Source of the DNA: Acanthaster planci
Lineage: Eukaryota > Echinodermata > Asteroidea > Valvatida > Acanthasteridae
Direction of reading: 5' to 3'
DNA length: 54,096 nucleotides
NCBI RefSeq assembly: GCF_001949145.1
Contig: NW_019091400.1
Span: 612,383 to 666,478, forward strand
Under the pieces are notes generated by a model. The model was not told the DNA's origin and did no database searches. It was given only the letters and a program-made list of their open reading frames with translations. Positions 23,908 through 34,481 of this stretch are shown here, in pieces. A program made the position numbers and the translations under genes. Numbering within the stretch: position 1 is the first letter of the stretch; each line of letters opens with the position of its first letter.

Positions 23908-25831
23908 CCTGATGCATGAGGTAGCCTAGCTGGGGATGGAGTAATGTCTAAATCACTGGCATGACTGGGCTCAATTGCAGAATACTCCATCACCTCGCAT
24001 GATCAACCTCAGCCAGTTACAGGTCAAGGAATTTTCATCTCGTACCCACCATGCCCACGAGTTATTCAAGGCATACCAGGGTCCGCAGGGATCATTTTTT
24101 GGAGTGGCGGGGTTTTCTGCTATTGCTTCAGACTATCAAACTTGAAAGTCGAATTGATGACACAGTTGGTAGTTTCACAAAACTGAGTGATTGGGTTCGA
24201 TGATCACAGTACACAGCGCCCTCTCACTCATTATAGGCCTAGCCTAGCCTACTACACCGCGGTCATGGAGGTGAACAAATCGCCACTCACTGCATGATCT
24301 GGGATTTCACTCCGTTCTGGAGCACGTAAAAGAGGTGTTCGATTGCTACATTAAAATAAACATTTACCTCTGATCATCTATTCAGACAGGACCAGAATGA
24401 GTAATTACTTGTCCTTGAAAAGGGCCGATCAGACGCATTCTCAACTACGCAACTTCGTCAAGTAGTGTGGTCCATTTTGTTTTGGAACTCCCGCGCCATG
24501 AAGTCTTCCGTAATGTTTGTTACATGCGAGTTCATTGGTCATTGTCTGATGAAATTCACGTCAATATCCAATAGCATAACAGTATGGGCTATCACAAAGT
24601 TTTTCCCAGATTAGAATTATATCACTCCGCAAACCCTCATTTCATCGAAAATATCTCTTTAAAAAGCCCATTGTCAAACTATTAAGAACAGAAAACTATA
24701 ATTTTCAATTTAAGAATCTGTACAGAAAAATTTTTTGAATTTTTTTTTTAAATGTGTTTTCGCTCCAAATGTGGATATTTTCGGCTTGTAAAAATGACGC
24801 GGATGATGAGGCCATTTTGTCTGTCGTGTTCCAACGGGCGCGGGACCGTCAACGCAAAATGCACGGGCCGCACTACTACTAATACATGGCGGGCCGGGTC
24901 TGAACGCCGCATACGACGCTTTTTTATGCCTTGAATTTGAGAGATTAGTCGTTCAATTGTAATTGTTAAATTTTAAAGGAAATAAAGATGTGTAGCTTAT
25001 GGCTTGATTAAATGATCTCTGATTGCTCACATGACAGCAGCAACTCATGAAAAAAATGATATACATGTTCTTATTCCTGCATGGAAATATCATTAACTCT
25101 CCATCTAAAAGTGCTCAGTCATAAAAGAATGACAAATACTATATACTCGACTGACACTGTTATCACAGATTCGAGGGGAGGTCTGAATTACGCACTCCCG
25201 AGGACCCAAGGAGAGGTTAGGCCTCAAAATCACCATGTGAGTCGCCAGAACTTTTTTTTTGGGGGGGGCAAATCCCTTTCTCCCGGGGAAAATTTCCAGG
25301 GGACAACGCACTCTTCGGCTTAAAAATCATAAAAGCTGCAGGGATTCAATCCTGTTAAGTAAAGTGATAATTTTCATCCACTTTCATCTCTTTTCCCCGG
25401 ATTTCGTAAGCTGCCCTCCCCCTTGTTTTCCAGGGTTGGGGTGCGGGGTTGGAGCAAGCGCCTCTTGCCCCCCTGCGACGCATACGGAAGTTTTTTTTTC
25501 CTTCTGTATTCGATATACTATGCATCCAAACTACCTCCACGGTGCATCACCACACCGTACCCGACCGCGTATTTTTTTATTTACACCTTAGCCTAGGGTT
25601 TTTTAGCTCTGGTAGACTGAACCAGCCAGAGCGAGCGCACCACAGAAAAAAAACCCAGCTACGATGTGGATAAAAAATACGCCACCCGGCCGGCACCAGC
25701 GTGAGCTCCTACATGAAGGTTGCGCAGGTGGCCTCGTCCCCACGATGGCAAGTAGTACGCATCGCTTCTAGGTTGTTATTAGTACAAGACGGAAACAAGG
25801 TTGATATCGTTCATAAAGTCCACGTGTCGAC

Positions 25832-25876
25832 TGTACATGTATATGTACATGTACAACATGTACATGTACATTCTAC
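25832..25876. repeat. Dense TGTACATGTA palindromic cluster
   Basis: Almost uninterrupted overlapping TACATGTA/TGTACA units. This is the densest example of the motif scattered through 5-12 kb. It can fold on itself. Confidence 0.8.
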
Positions 25877-26756
25877 ATCATCCATGCTCTTCATGTCCTT
25901 GTCCATATGTACGGGGACCCATGTACGTATCCACACATTATCGCATCACGATATGATCCATCACTAGACGCTGGCCGAGAGAAGAGGGAGTGCAAGTCGC
26001 GCTGAGCATTTAAATTTTTGAATGGTAGGCATAATTGCAGACGTGATAGACTTGACATAACACGTTTAAATAAATTGCTTTACCTTCTCGTTTTACAAGG
26101 GTAAGACTAGGATGACTTGGGCCTTGTTTTTACTATAGTAATATTGTGATTGTATTAAATTTTACTACACTGTGCCAGTGCTAGCACTAGTACTAGGGCT
26201 ATTTAGGCTAATGAAACTACATTATTTATTGTTTTTCATCAGCTCTTGCATGTGATTTTGGCCCAGCATTAAAAGAATTTCATTATTTAAAGATTTAAAG
26301 GCAAAACATGCCGCAAAATCCAAATCCCAACATTGAAGTTACGTTCAAAACATGCCGGAACGGGCAGCAAAAATTCAAGCCTTGTTGGAATGCAATATCC
26401 GGTCTTGCACCAAGACTTTACCTCAGCAGGATCAACAACCACACTGGCCGCAATCTAACTGTCAAACAGCATCAGACCAGCACACAATCATGAGTGACAG
26501 AGCCACATAGGCCTTGTGCATGTGAAAAGGGTATTATTTTTCCATGATAGGAAAGAATGAATAATGAAAAAAAATCTGCTTCTAAATTTGAAAACCCTGT
26601 CGTGAAAACAATAAATCAAGTTTCACAGGGCCTAGCGGGGAAAATATTGAACCATTTTGCTTAATGCCTGAGAAAGCACAGACTTAACTTTTCCAGACCA
26701 GTCTCATGGGGTTTGTGCTTAGGGCATCAACAATGTTGTAGCTAAGCTTGTACTAG

Positions 26757-26845
26757 TTTCAATAGTGGGGAGCACTAGGGGGCATCAGCACCTAAGGGGC
26801 ACCTGGAGGGTACCAGGAATTTGTGGGGGGGGGCACGTGCTGGTT
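26757..26845 (-). repeat. Fragment of an interspersed repeat, inverted relative to 30690-30912
   Basis: Read on the minus strand it gives GGCACGTGC-like, CACAAATTCCTGGT, CACCTGGAGG/CCCAGGTGCC and CCCCT blocks, in the same order as the + strand at 30715-30775. It lies upstream of the LMF2 start codon, so it may fall in the 5' UTR or promoter. Confidence 0.6.
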
Positions 26846-27040
26846 TTCAAGTAACATGGAACTCTTTCTACATGTTCTGTTCAGTTTTTGTATGCTTGTA
26901 AACTGAGTCAAACTCTAAGTCTGACCAGGGTCTGACTATTGCTCCAATTTTCATCATGATTCATACAGACATGATGTGACAGAGTTCTCCATCCTTCATA
27001 AACACAGCCCATCAAGTACGCTCTCGGAGTCCAGGTCATA

Positions 27041-30000
27041 ATGGCCAGAATACAGGCAACCAAGGACCTGTTCCTTCGCTCCATGTCTGCCATCTACCTC
27101 TTTGCCTTTGCGTCGCTGTACGTGCAGATACCAGGTGGGTAGATAAAACACCGTGGTAAGCAGAAAGCACTCCTGAGTCATCAGTACAAAGAATCGTCAG
27201 TCTGCAGCACGCACCCCTAGATGGGTCTCCTTGTTTTGCCACTCTCCAAGAAAGCTCAGAGAGGTTGAAATTAGGAGCCCCATAGTTTCAGGAGTGTGTT
27301 TTAGGAAAAAATTAAAATATATTTGAAAGCATATCTCAAGGTATTACAAGGAAACTTTATGGCAATTTAATGCGTATAGGCCAAAAGTATGATGCAAAAT
27401 CGTTTTGCCTTGTGATTACTTTGGGTAAAAAAAAGGTGTTTGCTTAAGTGCCAATTTGGTAAAAATTAAGTAGTTGTATAAGTCTGATCGAATGGAAGGT
27501 CAAATATTGGAATATTCAATTATTCAAAGTGACTCAGCTTTAAACCATTTAGGGGATCTAGGGCAGATTATGCTGATGCTAGTATCCTAGTTTGTATTTT
27601 GTGAAATTACCACCCAGGTCTGTATGGGGACAACGGCATCCTGCCGGCCAGGGTTGTTTTGAAGCCGGACGGCCGCCCGGCAGAGAAACGTTTTCAGGGG
27701 CGCCCCTCACTCCTGTGGCTGCTGCCCCAACTAGGGCTGGACACCCAGGAAGGGATGGAACTCGTCTGCATCCTGGGCTGTGTCTTTGCAGTGGTTGGCC
27801 TGATGTCGCAACGGATGAGAGACAGCGTCGTGTTTGCTCTTCTGTGGTTCCTGTACACATCGGTTTACCAGGTACCATCTGAGAAGTTCCTACTTTGCTG
27901 TCGCGATTTTCTTTCCTTTCTTGTTTTGACGGAGTTACGATACTGTGTGTCACCAAGGGGCTACTGCAGAGATACCCATTTCACAATTCATTATGGGAAA
28001 AAAATTGACATGCCTTCCATGTTCTGACTACATGTGTACATATATATCCTGCAGTAAACTTGGGTAGTTTCTACGTTAATGTCTTAACTGTACATCACAT
28101 GAGGACTCATTGGTTGAAAAGAGCCGTGCATGTTAGTGGGGCGTGTTAATTTTTGTTGGTATAGCAACGTGACCATCGCATGTGAATTTCATTGGCATTT
28201 GTGAACCAGCAAAGTGCTTTTCCCACCATTGAGCCTGGGTTGGAAGGAAAATTGCACCCTCTCGTGGTGCTGGCATCAGTTGGTAAAGTTACCAGATTTT
28301 CACAAATGGCTGTATAAAGGTTACAGACTGCAGTGTGTTGATAAACCGTGATAGTATTGGTCAATGGTTTTTAAAGGGATCAAGATGTTAGTTTTGTATA
28401 TATTCCACTTTTAGAAGATTTTCATTTCACTTAGGTCCCCAAGTGTGCATGCTTTTTTTTTACCCTCCCAGGTGGGCCAGACTTTTCTCTGGTTCCAGTG
28501 GGACATCCTGCTTCTGGAGGCAGGGTTCCTGACCATCATTGTCGCGCCCTTCCACCTCCGCAAATGGCGGCGGCCAGCCATAGCCCAGCATGATACCATC
28601 ACACTCTGGTTGGTGCGCTGGCTGCTCTTCCGGCTCATGTTTGCCTCAGGTGTGGTCAAGCTGACCAGCATGTGCCCTACGTGGTGGGGGCTGACAGCAC
28701 TGGACTGGCACTACGAGTCGCAGGTGAGAGTCCTCTGACAATACAGCTGCATTCGTGTGTGTTGCTTTACATATTTGTGCATTATGCCTGGATTACATGG
28801 CACAAACAGTCACCGCTTACCCTTCTGTAATCTTCATATGACCATGCAACGCAAGAGTATTCTCCAATCAAAATTGAGTTTGCATCTCTTTGTCATATTT
28901 TACACTTGTCAAAAGTTGTTATCTCGTTCTCATACTTGATGTTAGATTTAAATGTTGGATTTGGTCAGTGACAGATAGTTCTCAGACACATCTCCCAAAC
29001 AGGTTACCGTTTATATGTTTAGTGTCTATTTCTTTACTTTGCATGTATCTTGATCTGTTTAACTAGTGCATCCCAACGCCTCTGGCCTGGTACGCCCACC
29101 AGTTACCGCAGTGGTTTCAGAAGCTTAGCGTTGCCATGGTCTACCTGATAGAATGCGCCACGCCGTTCCTTTTCTTCGTTCCAGTCCGGAACCTCAGGCT
29201 GTTCTCTTGGTTCTCGCAAGTAATGAATCAAGCCAACGTGTTGGTGGCAGCCACACAGCTTGTTCCAGCATTGTTGGAAGCTTTTTATGGCAGAGTTGCA
29301 AACACAGAATATTTTCATGAGGGTGCGCTCTTTTTGGAAGGAGTGTCAGCTGTGATAAGAACCTGTGGTCAGAAAGGTCTCCACATTTATCGAACAGCCT
29401 GCTCTGTATGAGCAGAGGCAAGAGTTCCAAACGAGGCTTTGCCGCTTTCCAGGGCTTACACTTCTTCCCAAAGGAGATTGTGTCCGTGTTGTACCAGCAG
29501 ACAGCGTTCTTTCTATAATCTGTTTTAGCTTTAGTGAGCTGGGGGGGTGTTTGAATTTGTCAGTTCCAACCCCACCTCGCACATTTTTTAAATAGCAATG
29601 CCACACACATAGAACAGGATAGAAGAGCTTGGCAGAAGTATAAGGCAGCAGTTACAAAGTTCATGTTAACTTTCAGTAAACTATGCTAGCTGTCCACATC
29701 TTGTTAGCAAAGTTCAACTATTTCTTTGTCTACCTTCTGTTTTTCATGTGGCCAGATCTTGTTGCAAGTTCTCATCATGCTGTCCGGCAACTACAATTTC
29801 TTCAACTTGCTGACAGTGACGCTGTGCATCCCTCTGCTGGATGACCAGTTCCTGGGCAAAGATAAAGCAGCTGCCATGAGTATGCTTGAAATATTTGCTT
29901 GTGCCTCAACTCTTTATGCCATTGTTGAAGTTTGAACAGCTCAAGAACGTCTCGTCGGCAGCTCTCACACTGGGTCTGCGGATGGATACCGGTGGTATTT

Positions 30001-33000
30001 TCAATTACAAAGCAGCCACTGTCAAGTTACAACACAGACCACTCATGAACTGTGACAAAGACATTCCTACATCATCACTTGTCCATTACACATGGCCAGA
30101 CTTGTGAACTTACTTGTGTTATTGCTTAGCACTGTGCGTCCCCTTGGAAAAGTAAGTCCCCCTCCCAGAGTACCCCTTACCTGACGAATTGACCCATCAG
30201 ACTGAATTCAAGAACATACCCACAAATGCCAAGTGTATCTAACCCTACAGTCACGTTGGTTTGTCTTGTCTTAGGTAATTCTTTCATAGCTAGAGTGGGC
30301 CGTGCCTTGACTAAGTTGGTGTCCTTTGCAGTCTATGCCTTCATGGTGTATGGGATGATCAGACTGTTCAATCTTAGAGTGAACTCTGATAAATACAGCA
30401 TAGAAGCTGAAGTAGGTAAGTGGTGCGCATCACACTGAAAGTGCTGCATCAGATTTGGCTGCTGTCATCTGGGCTCGCAATTGGCTAATCTGCAGACGAG
30501 ATCACTATATTTTCATGGGAGAACACCCCAGTAATAATGAAAGCAATGTAACAGCTTCTGCTCAAGATCCAAGAAGATTTTTCTGTTCCTAAAGTTGTTT
30601 GACTCTTATTCCAGATTATTCCCAGTGCCATTTCAGCTATTAGAACTGTGCATGAATTCTTTTCCAGTTAAAATCCATGCCTGAAAGTTGCTGAGTAGTG
30701 GTGTAGCATGGGGGGTGGGGGTGGCACGTGCCTTCCCACAAATTCCTGGTGCCACCCAGGTGCCCCCCACTGAAAAAAAGAGTTGAATGGATATTGAACA
30801 AGGCTCACAAAAACTTGCCCCCCAAAAATGCACCACTGAAAGCTGGTGCTCCCCATAAGATGCTGGTCCCCCTTTTGTGCCCCCACTGGTAAAATCCTAG
30901 CTACGCCACTGTTGCTGAGCAGAATTGCCATCTAACCATGTGACTAGCTTTGTTAGTGTTATTTAATTTCTTATTTTCCACTGTGCAGCCTTCTCTGAGG
31001 ACAGCTTCTTTGATGGACTGAGAGAGATCATGCCGTATACGATATGGATGGGCAAGATCTCATTGAGTGCTGAAATCCTCATGGCTCTGTGGAGGTAACC
31101 AAGCTTACATTGCATTATTTAAACTCTGATTTGTGTTATAAAGTGCACTAAAAATGTAGCTTGAATTTTTTTAATATTTTGCATTCTGATGTTTATAGAT
31201 CTGTCTCACAAGAGCGAGGAATTCTGGCCAAGTTGTGGTCTGTCGGCCAGTGCGTGGTGTTTACTGGTTTAGCCGTCTACATGTTCACAATCAGCCTGGT
31301 GAGTCATGCTTTTCTTTAGTTTTCCAACTTACTGAGTTCTAAGTACTGCTAGGAACCATTTCCATGGCAAGGCAGTGAAAATGTACTGTATGGGGAACTC
31401 CTGCTCGTCATGCATCCCTTGTTTTCTTACATGGGCCAAAGGGACATGCCCAGTTGTATGGATTTTACGGAGCATTATCTGTTTCTGTGTCCAAGGTGCC
31501 ACACAGCGTCGTTGATCGGACAGCATCAGCCAGCATTTCCCCTGAGGTGCGGCAACTCCATGACAACGCCCAGACACTAAACTTGGTCCACTCCTATGGC
31601 CTGTTCAGAAGGATGACTGGGGTCGGGGGTCGACCAGAAGTCATCATGGAGGGGAGTAACGACCCTCGCGCAGGATGGAAGGTATTGTCACGACAAGTTT
31701 TTGTCCTGAGTGGTTAGCCCTCAGTCAGTCCTTTATATTGACATTTTCAATGTTGAGAGGAATTTCCCTACTGAGGTTGAGTTCATCCTGGAGAAACCGC
31801 ACTCTCTGCCATACTGGTGAGAACAAGTGACTTGGCTGTTTAACACTTGTTGCATCACACAATTTGAATACACCGACCTTTTCTAAGGAAAGCCTTTTTT
31901 TAATGGATGAACAACACAGGTTAGTAACATCAATAGATACTTAGAGGCACATCTTAAATGGATAGGAGTAATGCAAAACATGATACAGAAAATGGACGAA
32001 TGAGAAGGAAGTGTGATTTTGATGCAGTACTTAGTACTCTATGTAGTGCTACGGGAACATGTTCAGAATAATGCAAATAGGTAATTACAAAGGGAAATAC
32101 AAAGTCCGCTGGGTTCGGTGGTGGTGAACCCTCTAACAACTTCTTTCGACTGTAGCAGTTTAAAACTTAAGGCGTCAGTGTAAATGGAAAGATCTGTGGC
32201 AGTATTCCAAGAACCTGCTTTCTACTAGCTGCCCAGAAGAGTTGGTCTTTTGACAATATTGTAAACCGTCATGTGTTTTCCAACAGGCCTATGAGTTCTT
32301 GTACAAACCAGGAAATGTAAGCATAGCGCCACCATTTGTGGCACCCCACCAGCCTCGGCTTGACTGGCAGATGTGGTTTGCCGCCCTGGGAAGCTACGAG
32401 CGGGCTCCGTGGTTCGTCAACTTTGCCTACAGGCTTTTGGAAGGCAGACCAGAAGGTGAGGATGTGGATTTTCTTGAACTGACGGCATTTTTACTGAGGT
32501 GACACATGTTTTAAACTTGAGGCCAGAGTAGATCTCCTTGTCACAACACCCCATTGATCGAAGAGGCATTTGCTGTGCCCATACAACCTGCAAAGAAGCA
32601 CAATTTGGGGGTATACTGATCAACATGCCATGTTACTTACTTTCTGACTCTTCTCAGAGCCAGCTGCTATAACTGAGGCATTTTTTTCTCCGCAGTTTTG
32701 GATTTGATAGCCAGCAATCCCTTTCCAGAGAAACCTCCGAAGTTCATCCGAGCAAACCTGTACACATATCACTACACCACTTTCAAGTAAGTACCAAATT
32801 TTTGTTAATTGGTGGTGCAAAGTTTAAACATTCAGTACAGTGTCTTGTGAAACAAGAAATCACTAAAATTTGTTAGTTAGACACAATATCATTTAGACAT
32901 ATTGAACGTACCATACTGATGAATTATGAAGCAAGTTTTAAAATTCAGTTTGAATTTTTGTTTGATTTTTAAATAATCTTTTTTCTCTGGATTCATTGAT

Positions 33001-34481
33001 GGTGCAGTTTAATCTCAAATGCTTTCATTGTTTTGATGAAGTTTTGATAGTTCTGGCTCTCCCAGCAATGTTTGCAAAATCTGAATGTTTCACGGTCAGT
33101 TGTGAAAGATTGTTTTAACATGATCAGTTAAGTTTGACATTTCGTGCAGGATTGGCCAATTGTGTAGAGCAATCAGACAATCATGCAGATTGGCCAATCA
33201 CGCCTGTTGGCCAATTGTACTCAGTGGCGGATTATGCCCATGGGTTTTTATTTCCATTTATTTTGACAGGTCTGGCTCTCCTTCATGGTGGAAGAGGAAA
33301 TTTGAACGGGAGTACATGCCACCCATATCCAAAGAGACGTCTGGACTTAAAGAACACCTGAAACGCAGTGGAATAGTCCAGGTACATGTACATGCGTAAG
33401 AAAGACTGCTAATTTCTCCAATCCCCATCAGTGGGTGTTCTTGTCAAAACAAAGATGGCATGAAGCAGACAAATATTGAGCAGCTCAGAGTGAAACAAGA
33501 TTATTATTGCAAGGTAAAAATCTGGACTTTCCTTTTTCCTGAGATAAAGCCAAGTGAAATGGAGATGTCCAGATACTGACGAGTGATTACATTCCTCTCC
33601 TTTTGCAATTTGCAACCACTCAAGATTTATTGTATCGCTGCATGGATTAGTCCTTTAAATCAATATCCAAAACGAATTTGAGCTCTGGTAGATTTTTCAA
33701 CGTTGCTGTATTGTGTGGGCTTGTCAAGCAGCACGAATCTGGTCACAACCTTCTCCCCAGGCTTTGGTCTCTGATGCTCTGCTGTTCAAATTAGTGAAGG
33801 TAAACTGTTCAAAATAGCCAAAGTGTTGAATGTTAGATACTGTTCTACATGGACAAGTGAGACTTTTTGAGCCCTGGCAGCAATAATGAATGTCATGTGA
33901 TTTAAGTTGCATTTGTCAAATGACAACAATCTGCGTGTCAGTGATGAATACGATATTGGTCAATACGCATAACTAAACATTCAGTCAATCTTACTGCTCG
34001 ATTTGCCAGTAATTCTGCATTTGGCCACTTCGTCTGCCATCTGTCTAATTCACTGTCTGTTGTGAAAGATTGCTTCAACATGATCAGTTAAGTTGGACAT
34101 TTCGTGCAGGATTGGCCAATTGTGTAGAGCAATCAGGCAATCATGCCTGTTGGCCAATTGTACTCAGTGGCGGATTGCGCCCATGGGCTGATTGTGCCCA
34201 ACATAAGACTTCCTAGCATGGTACAACTGCAGTGTGGCTTCTCATTCCGGTCGACAGAAGATCCCTGGTAAACTTGAAGTTACATTTTCTTCAATTCACT
34301 TTTCTCTCTTCTGGTACAGGAAAGCCCTAAGAGAGGCTCGAAAAAAAAGACCCAAGAACCTCAGGACAATGCGCTGAAGAGATTGTTGGCGATTGCAAGA
34401 AGTTTCTTTGGAGTGCTCAAAGGACCAACCCTTATTTTCTCCCTGTTCCTACCTGCTGTGGTCGTAAGTGTAGCAAGCTGA
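27041..34481 (+). CDS. LMF2: Lipase maturation factor 2
   Basis: Thirteen coding exons: 27041-27134, 27618-27871, 28472-28723, 29067-29219, 29756-29879, 30275-30415, 30989-31094, 31199-31298, 31496-31681, 32287-32455, 32696-32786, 33270-33381, 34320-34481. All phases agree; 647 residues (human about 707). LMF proteins are multispanning ER membrane proteins; LMF1 is needed for folding of homodimeric lipases and LMF2 is its less studied paralogue. Evidence: N-terminal [15 protein letters not shown]...[51 protein letters not shown] then WWGLTAL.WHYE.QCIPTP (exons 3-4); [19 protein letters not shown] (exon 5); [18 protein letters not shown] (exon 9); and YKPGN...[16 protein letters not shown] (exon 10), the strongest block. 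Hydrophobic segments fit 7-9 membrane spans. The C terminus is shorter than in human, and a GTAAGTG at 34464 just before the stop leaves open a further exon. Confidence 0.96.
30690..30912 (+). repeat. Interspersed repeat in LMF2 intron 6
   Basis: A G/C-tract-rich block ends in CCTAGCTACGCCACTG. An inverted partial copy lies at 26757-26845. No protein signature; probably a non-autonomous mobile element fragment. Confidence 0.55.
33100..33244 (+). repeat. Duplicated block next to LMF2 exon 12 (copy 1)
   Basis: Matches 34060-34186 closely: shared TGTGAAAGATTG, AACATGATCAGTTAAGTT, ATTTCGTGCAGGATTGGCC and TGTACTCAGTGGCGGATT. This copy has an extra internal segment of about 16-18 bases containing a second GATTGGCCAAT. 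It ends about 25 bases before exon 12. Confidence 0.85.
34060..34186 (+). repeat. Duplicated block in LMF2 intron 12 (copy 2)
   Basis: Direct repeat of 33100-33244, offset by 960 bases and lacking the internal GATTGGCCAAT segment. It lies about 130 bases before exon 13. Confidence 0.85.

Larger units (their letters stand above)
22229..27040. promoter_or_regulatory. Divergent intergenic region between NCAPH2 and LMF2
   Basis: This 4.8-kb interval separates the start codons of two divergently transcribed genes and must hold both promoters and 5' UTRs. The likeliest core is about 24470-24930. It has a CG-containing TCCCGCGCC (24489-24497, E2F-like), an inverted CCAAT box near 24532 and a CCAAT near 24568, followed by a CG-rich stretch at 24795-24930 that stands out from the AT-rich surroundings. 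This is inferred from composition only. The rest consists of repeats listed separately and sequence in which I see nothing. Confidence 0.4.

Noticed and set aside
24752-24934. 60-codon + ORF in the CG-rich part of the divergent region
   Set aside because: Arg-rich translation of CG-rich DNA with no family resemblance; more likely promoter or 5' UTR.
27579-27956. 125-codon minus-strand ORF
   Set aside because: It lies antisense to LMF2 exon 2, whose + strand frame matches the LMF family; GC-rich coding sequence explains the open antisense frame.
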